Below, piece after piece: positions 10,236 through 17,934 of a stretch of DNA of 64,000 nt. The stretch is from Burkholderiales bacterium PBB1 (GTDB taxonomy: Bacteria; Pseudomonadota; Gammaproteobacteria; Burkholderiales; Burkholderiaceae_C): positions 744,001-808,000 of the forward strand of contig NKIN01000001.1 of assembly GCA_002255905.1 (NCBI GenBank), written 5' to 3'. A model generated the notes under the pieces. That model saw only the letters and a program-made list of their open reading frames with translations. It was not told where the DNA came from and searched no databases. The position numbers and the translations under genes are program-made. Each line of letters starts with the position of its first letter. Position 1 is the stretch's first letter.

Positions 10236-11098
10236 GTTTCGGTCCTGGAAGACGGAGTGAAGGTTGGGGTGGGCGCCCCCCGTGCGCTCGACAACGACGT
10301 CGAGGCGGGGGCAGGCAGGCTGTTGCGGTGTCGGTCGAAGGCGCCATCCAGCAGGGCCGGTGCCAGCCCGTTGAGCCGCACGGCCAGCTTCTCCGGAAAA
10401 CCCAGAAAGCGCTCTGCCGCCTGGCTTTCCAGCAGATCGAGCAGGGCCAGCGCCACCGACTCAGGGGTGTCCACCGCGGTGCCGGTGGCCTGGTTGTAGG
10501 CCTCGACGTCGGCCGAGTTGAAGCCGGTGCGGGTGCTGCGCGGGCCGAGGTACTGGACCCGGACCGGGCCGCCACCGAGCTCGCGCCGCAGCGCCTCGGC
10601 GAAGCCGCGCAGGCCGAACTTGCTGGCGCTGTAGACACTGAAACCCGGCAGACCGATGCGCCCGAGTGCCGAGCCCACGCAGATCACCTGGGCCTGGGGC
10701 AGGCGCCGCAGATGCGGCAGCAGCGCTTGCGTCAGCAGCATGGGCGCCAGCAGGTTGGTGTCGAGCACCCGCTGGATGTCGGCAATGCTGAGCGATTCGA
10801 GGCGTCCGAAGCTCGGCACGCCCGCGTTGTGCACCACCACGTTCGCGCCCCACGCCGTGGCCACGGCACGCAGATCGTCGATGGCGGCGGGGTCGCACAG
10901 GTCGGCGGCATGGCAGCCGACGCGGTCGGATGTCGCCTCCGCTGCACCGGCAAATTCATGCGCCAGTGCGGTCAGTGCCGGCAGTGACCGGCCCACCAGC
11001 AGCACCGCGGCGCCGGAACGCACCAGCGCGTGGGCCATGGCGCGACCGATGCCACCACTGGCACCCGTCAGCACGACGCGGGCGTCATGGGTCTTCAT
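10232..11098 (-). CDS. Short-chain dehydrogenase/reductase
   Basis: A 288-residue NAD(P)-dependent oxidoreductase of the SDR superfamily. The N-terminal cofactor motif TGASGGIG, the structural motif NAG (VVHNAGVPSFG) and the catalytic YSASK are all present, as is a catalytic Ser in CVGSALGRIG. The ATG at 11098 (MKTHDARVVLTGA) was chosen because it places the glycine motif at the usual distance. The frame continues far upstream without a stop, but that part is antisense-like shadow over other genes. It overlaps the diiron-protein gene by 4 bp and the TPR gene by 4 bp, so it is translationally coupled on both sides. It probably reduces a keto or aldehyde intermediate of the cluster's product. 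Confidence 0.9.
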   Translation of the reverse strand: MKTHDARVVLTGASGGIGRAMAHALVRSGAAVLLVGRSLPALTALAHEFAGAAEATSDRVGCHAADLCDPAAIDDLRAVATAWGANVVVHNAGVPSFGRLESLSIADIQRVLDTNLLAPMLLTQALLPHLRRLPQAQVICVGSALGRIGLPGFSVYSASKFGLRGFAEALRRELGGGPVRVQYLGPRSTRTGFNSADVEAYNQATGTAVDTPESVALALLDLLESQAAERFLGFPEKLAVRLNGLAPALLDGAFDRHRNSLPAPASTSLSSARGAPTPTFTPSSRTET

Positions 11099-11787
11099 GC
11101 GGTGACCTCCATTGCGGCGCAGGGCGGGCGATGGGTTTCGGGCAGCGGCAGGCTGCGAAAGACATCGCCGTACAAGCGGAAGAACGCGCGTGCGGCGTGC
11201 ACGATGTCGGACTGGTCGCGCGGGTCCTCGATCCGGTTCATCAGCGCCTCGAAGTGCGCGGTGTGTTCGCGATCGAGCAGGCCATGCGAGCGCAGATAGC
11301 TGAAGGCGGTGTCCGGCAGCGCCAGCGGCTTCTGGATCTGCTCGGCGGCCGCCAGTGCCAGCGACACGCTGGTCCCTTCGAGCACATGCACCATGCCGAG
11401 GAAGCCCAGCGGGTTGCGTCGCGCGATGGTGTCGTAGGCATAGGCCACCATCACTTCGGTGGCATGCCCGGGCGCGCCCCGGCGCACCGCATCGGCGTCG
11501 CCGCCGCAGGCCCGGATGTCGTTGAGGATCCACTCGTCGTGGCCTTCTTCCTCGACGACGTACTCTGCCAGCGGCTCGCGCAGCCATTGGTTGCGTGCCG
11601 GCAGCGCAGCGCGGCAAGCCAGCAGCAGCGGCACCGTGTGTCGCACGTGGTGGTAGGCCTCGCGCAGGAAGGCCAGGTAGCTGGGCAGCGACACCTCGCC
11701 GCGCAGCGTGCCTTGGATGATGGGTGCGCGGAGGAGGTCCTGGCGGGCCTCGGCGGTCTGTTCGAGCAATCGGGCGTGGAATGTCAT
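11095..11787 (-). CDS. Heme-oxygenase-like diiron oxidase family (TenA-like fold)
   Basis: A 230-residue all-helical protein of the iron-containing redox enzyme/HDO type. The pattern expected of HDO metal ligands is visible: E80-x2-H83 in EEEGHDEW, E137 in HVLEGTS, and E174-x3-H178 in DREHTAHFEAL, with E43 in the first core helix. Known HDO enzymes (UndA, BesC, SznF type) use a diiron centre and O2 for decarboxylation, fragmentation or N-oxygenation. TenA thiaminase is the alternative superfamily match, but this gene sits away from the thi operon and in a lipid-type cluster. It follows the AMP-ligase gene by 33 bp and overlaps the SDR gene. The reaction here is unknown. Confidence 0.83.
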   Translation of the reverse strand: MTFHARLLEQTAEARQDLLRAPIIQGTLRGEVSLPSYLAFLREAYHHVRHTVPLLLACRAALPARNQWLREPLAEYVVEEEGHDEWILNDIRACGGDADAVRRGAPGHATEVMVAYAYDTIARRNPLGFLGMVHVLEGTSVSLALAAAEQIQKPLALPDTAFSYLRSHGLLDREHTAHFEALMNRIEDPRDQSDIVHAARAFFRLYGDVFRSLPLPETHRPPCAAMEVTA

Positions 11788-11820
11788 GGGGGATTCGTGG
11801 TGTGTGTGGGTCGCGACCGC

Positions 11821-13353
11821 TCAGCGCAGCGCGAGGTGGTAGACGGCGGCGCTGCGGCAGCGGGCACCGAGCGCGTGGGCGTGGTGCTGCCAGATCGCGG
11901 TGCGTTGCGGCCGGCCGTTGGCGGTCGCCATGCCCGAACTCGCATCGAAGGAGGCACCGGCTCGCACCCAGCGCTGCACGCGGGCGTAGTCGGGCAGCGT
12001 GGCGTTGGCGTTGTCCACGGCCGCCTGCAGCGTGGCATCCGACGCCTCGGGCCGCACCGGCCACAGCACGGCACTGAGGGCCGGTTGTGCCTCGCCGAAC
12101 ACCACCGCCTGGGCGATCACCGGCTCGGCGCACAGGGCGGCCTCGACCCATTCGGGCGAGACGTTGCGGCCATACGCCGTGATCAGCACGTGCTTCTTGC
12201 GGCCCTGCAGGTGCACAAAGCCCTCGCTGTCGATCCTGCCCAGATCGCCGCTGGGCCACCATTCGGCAGCGGGCGCTGCATCGCCCAGATAGCCGTTGAA
12301 CAGGCTGCCGGCCACCTCGATCTCGCCGTCGGCTGCGACGCGCAACCGGGTGTGCGGCAGGGCACGGCCGGCCGTGCCGGGTCGATCGGCCCCCGGCAGG
12401 TTCAGCGTCTGCACCGACGCACCTTCCGACAGGCCGTAACCCTCGTAGGCCGGAATGCCGACGGCGCGCGCTGCAGCGATCAGCCTCGCCCCGACCGCTG
12501 CGCCGCCCACCGCGACGAACTTCAGCGCATCCGGCGCGCGCTGGCCGGTCATCATCAGATGGGCGGTCCAGGCGCGCAGCATCTGCGGCAGCAGGATCAC
12601 GCTGTGCGGCCGGTGCTGGGCAACCACGGCCTGGAAGCGCACGGCATCGAAGCCCGACGCGCCAGACAGTCCGAGCTCACGCATCGGCAGCGTGATGCAG
12701 ACCGCGCCCTGGGCCAGTGGGGCCAGCAGGCCGGCAATGTTTTCCAGCAGCACGGAAAAAGGCAGCGCACACAGATGCCGCTCGATGGCCAGCGGTGCCA
12801 TCGCCTGCCTCAGCCCCTCGCTCACGCGTTGCATGGCCACCGAGCCCAGGCAGACCCCTTTGGGCTGCCCCGTGGTGCCCGATGTGTAGGTGATCTTGGC
12901 CGTGCCGGACGGCATTGCGACCTGTGCGGCCGGCAAGGGCAGCCACACCAGCGCATGCCCGGCCAGCGCGATCGGTTGGGCGGTGGTCTGCGGCCAGGAT
13001 GCCGCCGCGATCGGGCTGGTCAGCAGGTGGTCGACCCCAGCCGAACGCAGCGCATGAGCGATCTGTGCCGGGGTGAAGAACGCAGGCAGCGGCACATGCA
13101 CGACACCTGCCTGCGCGGCTGCCAGGTCGGCCACCACCCACGCCGCCGAGTTGTCGAGCAGGGTGGCCAGCACGCGAGTGCCCTGGGTGGTCAGGTGCGT
13201 CGCGAATGCCTGCACCTGCGCGCGCAGGGCGGCGCGGCCCCAGGTTCGCCCACCCTCGTCGAGGCAGATGGCGTCGTCGACAGCGGCACCCTGGGGCGCG
13301 ACGCCGGTCGGCGAAAGCCACCAGTACTCGGTGGAGGTGCCAAGAGCATTCAT
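11821..13353 (-). CDS. AMP-dependent synthetase/acyl-CoA ligase-like protein
   Basis: A 510-residue ANL-superfamily protein. The P-loop-like motif YTSGTTGQPKG, the A5 motif YEGYGLSEG, and the A7-A8 region (WWPSGDLGRID, GRKKHVLITAYGRNVSPEWVE) are intact, so ATP binding and carboxylate adenylation look possible. The residue that is normally the catalytic A10 lysine appears to be Arg481 in TANGRPQRTA, which is unusual. The ATG at 13353 was chosen over an upstream in-frame start because it overlaps the preceding gene's stop (ATGA) and MNALGTSTEYWW begins folded-looking sequence. Substrate is probably a fatty or other carboxylic acid. Confidence 0.88.
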   Translation of the reverse strand: MNALGTSTEYWWLSPTGVAPQGAAVDDAICLDEGGRTWGRAALRAQVQAFATHLTTQGTRVLATLLDNSAAWVVADLAAAQAGVVHVPLPAFFTPAQIAHALRSAGVDHLLTSPIAAASWPQTTAQPIALAGHALVWLPLPAAQVAMPSGTAKITYTSGTTGQPKGVCLGSVAMQRVSEGLRQAMAPLAIERHLCALPFSVLLENIAGLLAPLAQGAVCITLPMRELGLSGASGFDAVRFQAVVAQHRPHSVILLPQMLRAWTAHLMMTGQRAPDALKFVAVGGAAVGARLIAAARAVGIPAYEGYGLSEGASVQTLNLPGADRPGTAGRALPHTRLRVAADGEIEVAGSLFNGYLGDAAPAAEWWPSGDLGRIDSEGFVHLQGRKKHVLITAYGRNVSPEWVEAALCAEPVIAQAVVFGEAQPALSAVLWPVRPEASDATLQAAVDNANATLPDYARVQRWVRAGASFDASSGMATANGRPQRTAIWQHHAHALGARCRSAAVYHLALR

Positions 13354-13994
13354 GGCCGGTCGGCGTCCGAGTGGCGTCGGGCCAGTTGCCCCAGCGCCTG
13401 GTGCAAGCGGCCTGCCAGCACGACCGGATGGTGTTCGTAGTAGCTGCCCCACTGGGAGGCTTCGGCACCAAGCACCTCAGGATCGGCCAGCCCCAGCGCC
13501 AATGGTGTGACGCCCAGCCGCAGGAACATGTGGCGCAGCCCGCTGGTCATCGTGCTGACCACCCAGTCGACCGGCTGCGACTGCAGGTGACACGCCAGCA
13601 GCCGGATCAGGCGGCGGCCTTCGCCGGCCCGCGCCGCCGACAAGTGCCCGATCTCGACGATGCGGTCTCGCTCGGGCGCTACGTCTGCAGGGTTCGCAAG
13701 CAGCGACTCGATCGGGACGTCGAAGTACCGCTCCAGGAACAGCGGGCCATCGCCTGCGCTGCGGTAGCCAGCCGCTGCGATGACACCGGCCTCGTCGTGC
13801 AGGCTGACCAATGTCGGCGCGAACTGCTGCACGTCGGCACCGTAGCGCTGGGCGTAGGTGCGGTGAATGAAGGCTTCGACGTCGGCACGATGCGGGTCGC
13901 CCACCGGATGGACACGCCACTGCGGCGAGCGGCTGAACCGAGACCCACAAGGGTCATCGTGCACGGGGCTGTGCGCGACCATGGCAGTGAACAT
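13350..13994 (-). CDS. Thermostable hemolysin family protein (GNAT-like)
   Basis: A 214-residue protein matching the thermostable hemolysin family first named in Vibrio. The core shows a GNAT or autoinducer-synthase-like arrangement: PHRADVEAFIHRTYAQRYGA, LVSLHDEAGVIAAAGYR, then EIGHLSAARAGEGRRLIRLL, which resembles the acyl-CoA-binding strand and loop. No signal peptide is visible, so despite the name it is probably cytoplasmic. First gene of a five-gene operon; it overlaps the AMP-ligase gene by 4 bp. A role as acyltransferase acting on the ligase product is inferred from fold and context. Confidence 0.8.
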   Translation of the reverse strand: MFTAMVAHSPVHDDPCGSRFSRSPQWRVHPVGDPHRADVEAFIHRTYAQRYGADVQQFAPTLVSLHDEAGVIAAAGYRSAGDGPLFLERYFDVPIESLLANPADVAPERDRIVEIGHLSAARAGEGRRLIRLLACHLQSQPVDWVVSTMTSGLRHMFLRLGVTPLALGLADPEVLGAEASQWGSYYEHHPVVLAGRLHQALGQLARRHSDADRP

Positions 13995-14067
13995 GAAGAC
14001 TCTCCGAGACGGATCTGGATGCAGATCGATGACCGATCGTGCGCCGCCGCGATGAAGTCGGAATTAA

Positions 14068-14087
14068 GCGAAGTGCGAAAACTTCGC
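14068..14087. repeat. Inverted repeat upstream of the five-gene operon
   Basis: A perfect 7-bp inverted repeat (GCGAAGT and ACTTCGC) around a 6-bp centre, 74 bp before the start of the thermostable-hemolysin-like gene and about 45 bp after the end of the paralogous TPR gene. It could be an operator or a weak terminator for the TPR gene; no strong T-run follows. Confidence 0.5.
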
Positions 14088-14133
14088 GGGCGTTGTGCTC
14101 GGCCGCATGGTGCCGGCACGGCCGCGTGCGGGC

Positions 14134-14811
14134 TCACCGAGCCTTGATCTTGTCGAGCAGGGCTCGCGCCTCGTCGCGGCGGCCCGCATCGCCGATCTCG
14201 CGACCCGGTCGGGCAGGCGCCTGCAGCACGCGCTCGAGATAGGCCACTGCCTCCTGCGGGCGCCGTGTTTCGACCAGCAGCTCACCGTAGTAGTAGTTGG
14301 GGTCGACGCCCTGAGGGTTGATGGCCAGTGCCCGCTGCAGCAACTCGCGCGCCTTGCCTTCGTCGCCGAAACTGAGCGGCCAGCCAGGCAGCTTGTAGTG
14401 GAGTGCTGCCAGTCCGGTGTAGGCGCCCCCACCCAGGGCGCTCGCATCGATCTTCAGCGCGGCTTCGTACAGGGCCTTGGCCCGCTTGGCCAGGTCCAGC
14501 GAGCCGAGGTCGTCCTTGGCCTCGGCCCACGAACTGACGATCACCGCCTCCCAGATCAGCACCGGGCTGCTGTCGGGGAACTGCTCGCTGAGCCGATGGG
14601 CTTTCGCCGACAGCGCTTCGTAGCGTCGGATCTGCTCGGCAGGCGGGGTGCGGTACTTGACGAGCTCCCAGTCGTGCTGCAGCTCCAGCGCTGCGTCGTC
14701 GGCCGTGCCCGCCTGGGCGGCGCAGACGATGCTGCAGCCCATGGCCAGCAGCGCAGCGCCCCCGGCCATCGAGAGCCATTGCCGCCGCGTCGCCGTGAGC
14801 GTGCGCCGCAT
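14134..14811 (-). CDS. Exported TPR-repeat protein (paralogue 2)
   Basis: A 225-residue protein clearly homologous to the TPR protein at 9528-10235 along its whole mature length (shared segments include LQHDWE, LAK-AKALYE-ALKID, KLPGWPLSFGD and GDAGRRDEARAL). Its N-terminus carries a twin-arginine-like motif TRRQWLS followed by a hydrophobic stretch, and AMGC could serve as an imperfect lipobox; otherwise cleavage near CAAQAG is likely. The ATG at 14811 has AGGA eight bases upstream and is preferred over ATG 14841. It lies 62 bp downstream of thiD on the same strand and 139 bp upstream of the five-gene operon. Function unknown. Confidence 0.8.
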   Translation of the reverse strand: MRRTLTATRRQWLSMAGGAALLAMGCSIVCAAQAGTADDAALELQHDWELVKYRTPPAEQIRRYEALSAKAHRLSEQFPDSSPVLIWEAVIVSSWAEAKDDLGSLDLAKRAKALYEAALKIDASALGGGAYTGLAALHYKLPGWPLSFGDEGKARELLQRALAINPQGVDPNYYYGELLVETRRPQEAVAYLERVLQAPARPGREIGDAGRRDEARALLDKIKAR

Positions 14812-14873
14812 TGGTATCGTCCTGGGTTCGCCGCTCGTCATCTGACCGCTGTCTGTTCGTCTACCCGATGTTT

Positions 14874-15773
14874 CTAACGAAGCCTGCTTTGGTCTACCGG
14901 CAAGCGCCGCATGGGCAGCGGCGCGTGCGCGTGGTTCAGCGGGCCGTGCCCGGCGCCGGTGCGCACGGCGGCACCCGCATCGATGGCTGCCAGCACGTAC
15001 TGCCGCGATTGGGCGACCGCCTGCGGGAGGCTCGAGCCGAGCGCCAGATGCGCGGCGATCGCCGACGACAGCGTGCAGCCGGTGCCGTGGATGTTGCGAC
15101 TGGCAATCCGCGGCGACGCCCACCGCTGCAGCGGGCCGTCGCCCGTGGCCAGCACATCGACCACGTCATCGGCCGCCAGATGCCCGCCTTTCAGCAGCAC
15201 CGCTCGTGCGCCGAGCGCCATCAGGTCGCGTGCGGCGGCGTCGAATTCAGCGGCCTGGGTGATCGGCCGGCCCAGCAACAGGGCGGCTTCGTCCAGGTTC
15301 GGCGTCACCAGCGTGGCGCGGGGGAACAGTTCCTGCACCAGCACCTGCACCGTGTCGTGTGCCATCAGCCGGTCGCCGCTGGTGGCCACCATCACCGGGT
15401 CGAGCACGACATGGGTGATGCGGTACTCGTCAAGGGCTTGCGCCACCACGCCGACCACCTCCGGCGAGTGCAGCATCCCGATCTTGATCGCATCGGCACC
15501 GATGTCGTCCAGCACCGCACGCAGCTGTGCCCGCAACACCTCGGGTGGCACGCCATGGATCGCGCTGACGCCCAGCGTGTTCTGCGCGGTGACGGCGGTG
15601 ATGGCGGTCATGCCATAGCAGCCGAGCGCGCTGAAAGTCTTCAGATCGGCCTGGATACCGGCGCCGCCGCCGCTGTCGGAGCCCGCAATCGACAGCACCC
15701 GCGCGTAGCGAAAGCGGTGGGGCGGGGCAGGGCTGTCGGCGGCTGGGTTGTCCGCTGGGTTGTCAGGCGTCAT
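14874..15773 (-). CDS. thiD: Hydroxymethylpyrimidine/phosphomethylpyrimidine kinase
   Basis: A 299-residue ribokinase-like enzyme that phosphorylates hydroxymethylpyrimidine twice to make HMP diphosphate for thiamin. AGSDSGGGAGIQADLKTF near the N-terminus, DPVMVATSGDRL in the middle and the anion-hole/catalytic motif HGTGCTLSSAIAAHLA near the C-terminus are family signatures. The first 22 residues are a Pro/Ala-rich extension. It is divergent from thiO with only 29 bp between start codons, so both promoters must overlap the coding starts or be shared. Confidence 0.93.
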   Translation of the reverse strand: MTPDNPADNPAADSPAPPHRFRYARVLSIAGSDSGGGAGIQADLKTFSALGCYGMTAITAVTAQNTLGVSAIHGVPPEVLRAQLRAVLDDIGADAIKIGMLHSPEVVGVVAQALDEYRITHVVLDPVMVATSGDRLMAHDTVQVLVQELFPRATLVTPNLDEAALLLGRPITQAAEFDAAARDLMALGARAVLLKGGHLAADDVVDVLATGDGPLQRWASPRIASRNIHGTGCTLSSAIAAHLALGSSLPQAVAQSRQYVLAAIDAGAAVRTGAGHGPLNHAHAPLPMRRLPVDQSRLR

Positions 15774-15802
15774 GCCGAAAATTATGCGGCGAGGGGGCCC
15801 GC

Positions 15803-16894
15803 ATGAGCCGCGGCGAGGATCGCACGGTGGTGCTGGGGGCCGGCTTGATGGGGCGGCTGCTCGCCTGCGAGCTGGCGCGGGCGGGTCACGCGGTCGATCT
15901 TTACGATGCCAGCACGCCAGATGCGCCGACGTCGGCCGCCCATGTTGCAGCGGCCATGCTCGCGCCGCTGGCCGAGTCGGCAGTCACCGAGCTCGGTGTG
16001 GTCCGCATGGGTTGCCACGCGCTGGAGCGCTGGCCCGAGCTGATCGCGACGCTGAACGCGCCGGTGTACTTTCAGCGGCAGGGCACCTTGGTGCTGTGGC
16101 ACCGGCAGGATGCGCCCGAGGCCACGCGCTTCCAGCAGCAATTGGCCCACACCGCGCTTGCCATGCCGCAGCTGAGTGCCATCGAGCACCTCGATGCCCG
16201 CGCCGTGGCCCGGCTGGAGCCCGCGATCGGCGAGCGTTTCGCTCAGGGCCTGTACCTGCCCGGCGAAGGTCAGCTCGACAACCGAGAGCTGCTGGCGGCG
16301 CTGCTGCATCGATTGCAGGCACTCGGCGTCGCGCTGCACTGGAGCCAGCCGCGCTCGCCCGCTGACTTTGCCGACCACACCGGCTGGCTGTTCGACTGCC
16401 GTGGCCTGGGCGCGCGCGGTGAGTGGCAGGCGCTGCGCGGTGTGCGCGGTGAAGTGATCCGGGTGCATGCGCCCGAGGTCGACTTGGCCCGCCCCACGCG
16501 GCTGCTGCACCCGCGTTACCCGCTTTACATCGCGCCCAAGCCGGGCGGCGTGTTCGTCATCGGCGCGACCGAGATCGAATCCGACGATGCGTCGCCTGCC
16601 AGCGTGCGCTCGACGCTCGAACTGCTGAGCGCGGCCTACACCGTGCACCCCGGCTTTGCCGAGGCGCGGGTGATCGAGATGGCTGCGCAATGTCGGCCGA
16701 CGCTGCGCGACAACCTTCCGGCGCTGCGCTGGATGGGCCCCCGCCGCTTGCAGATCAATGGCCTGTACCGTCACGGCTACCTGATCGCCCCGGCGATGCT
16801 CGATGTGGTGATGCAATGCATCGAGACGGGCCACAGCGCACTGGCCGAGCAGTTTGCGTTGCGCATTGAATCGGGCACGGGTGTCGCCACATGA
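15803..16894 (+). CDS. thiO: FAD-dependent glycine oxidase ThiO
   Basis: A 363-residue FAD-dependent amine oxidase of the DAO family. It begins with the dinucleotide-binding motif VVLGAGLMGRLLACELARAG and ends with the DAO-type NGLYRHGYLIAPAM segment. In thiamin synthesis ThiO oxidises glycine to the imine used by ThiG for the thiazole ring, the aerobic alternative to ThiH. It heads the operon thiO-thiS-thiG-thiE, and its stop overlaps the thiS start (ATGA), which supports the assignment over other DAO enzymes. Confidence 0.9.
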   Translation: MSRGEDRTVVLGAGLMGRLLACELARAGHAVDLYDASTPDAPTSAAHVAAAMLAPLAESAVTELGVVRMGCHALERWPELIATLNAPVYFQRQGTLVLWHRQDAPEATRFQQQLAHTALAMPQLSAIEHLDARAVARLEPAIGERFAQGLYLPGEGQLDNRELLAALLHRLQALGVALHWSQPRSPADFADHTGWLFDCRGLGARGEWQALRGVRGEVIRVHAPEVDLARPTRLLHPRYPLYIAPKPGGVFVIGATEIESDDASPASVRSTLELLSAAYTVHPGFAEARVIEMAAQCRPTLRDNLPALRWMGPRRLQINGLYRHGYLIAPAMLDVVMQCIETGHSALAEQFALRIESGTGVAT

Positions 16895-17088
16895 AGATCT
16901 ACATGAACAATCAGGCGCATGAGCTGCCGGCCGGTGCGACACTGGCCGATGCCATTGCTGTCCTGCAACCTGCCGCGCCGTTCGCTGCCGCCATCAACAT
17001 GACTTTCGTGCCGAACACACGCTACCGAGACACGCCGCTGAGCGAGGGTGACCGCATCGATGTGATCGCGCCGGTCACTGGCGGCTGA
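16891..17088 (+). CDS. thiS: Sulfur carrier protein ThiS
   Basis: A 65-residue ubiquitin-like sulfur carrier. The C-terminal Gly-Gly (VTGG) is adenylated and thiocarboxylated and then donates sulfur to the thiazole ring made by ThiG. Length and position between thiO and thiG are typical. Confidence 0.94.
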   Translation: MKIYMNNQAHELPAGATLADAIAVLQPAAPFAAAINMTFVPNTRYRDTPLSEGDRIDVIAPVTGG

Positions 17089-17103
17089 GGCGGCTCCCTT
17101 CCA

Positions 17104-17934
17104 ATGAACACGTTGTCTGACATCCCGACCTCCGCGGCCCATGCCACGTCCGACCCGCTGGTCCTCTACGGCCAAACGTTTGCCAGTCGGCTGATGCTCG
17201 GCACCTCGCGCTACCCGTCGCCTCAAGTGCTGGAAGACGCGGTGCGGCGCGCGCGGCCGGCCATGCTGACCGCTTCGCTGCGGCGTCAAGGCGCGCTGAA
17301 CACCGGCGCCGGCAACGCCTTCTGGCAGCTGCTGCAGACCCTGGGCGTGCCGGTGCTGCCCAACACCGCCGGCTGCCATGGCGTGCAAGAGGTCATCACC
17401 ACCGCGCAGATGGCGCGCGAGGTGTTCGGCACGCCGTGGCTCAAGCTCGAACTGATCGGCGATGACTACACGCTGCAGCCCGACACGCTGAAGCTGGTCG
17501 AGGCCGCCGACTGGCTGATCAAGGACGGCTTCCAGGTGCTCCCGTATTGCACCGAAGACCTGGTGCTGTGCCAGCGGCTGGTCGATGTCGGTTGCCAGGC
17601 CGTGATGCCCTGGGCCGCGCCGATCGGCACCGGCCGCGGCCCGGTCAACCCGTACGCGATGCAGGTCCTGCGCGAGCGGCTGGGTGTGCCAATGATCGTT
17701 GACGCCGGCCTGGGTCGGCCCTCGCACGCCTGCCAGGTGATGGAGTGGGGCTACGACGGCGTGCTGCTGAACACCGCGGTCGCGTTGGCACAGGACCCGG
17801 TGGGCATGGCGGGCGCATTCGCCGATGCGGTGCAGGCCGGCCGCAGCGCGTTCCATGCCGGCGCGATGGGTGAGCAGCAGGCTGCGCAGCCCAGCACGCC
17901 GGTGCTCGGCACTCCGTTCTGGCACCACGAATGA
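17104..17934 (+). CDS. thiG: Thiazole synthase ThiG
   Basis: A 276-residue TIM-barrel enzyme. It condenses dehydroglycine, deoxyxylulose phosphate and the ThiS thiocarboxylate into the thiazole phosphate. Family motifs include [39 protein letters not shown] (with the Schiff-base Lys), [13 protein letters not shown] and [11 protein letters not shown]. It is about 20 residues longer than usual at both ends. Its stop overlaps the thiE start by 4 bp. Confidence 0.95.
   Translation: MNTLSDIPTSAAHATSDPLVLYGQTFASRLMLGTSRYPSPQVLEDAVRRARPAMLTASLRRQGALNTGAGNAFWQLLQTLGVPVLPNTAGCHGVQEVITTAQMAREVFGTPWLKLELIGDDYTLQPDTLKLVEAADWLIKDGFQVLPYCTEDLVLCQRLVDVGCQAVMPWAAPIGTGRGPVNPYAMQVLRERLGVPMIVDAGLGRPSHACQVMEWGYDGVLLNTAVALAQDPVGMAGAFADAVQAGRSAFHAGAMGEQQAAQPSTPVLGTPFWHHE

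Noticed and set aside
10930-13440. Long plus-strand frame of 836 codons opposite the five-gene operon
   Set aside because: The minus-strand proteins have clear family motifs. This frame yields Arg/Gln/His-rich sequence with no motif and spans several real genes.
15774-15802. TPP riboswitch between thiD and thiO
   Set aside because: The gap is only 29 bp and has no THI-box-like CTGAGA or conserved P-stems.
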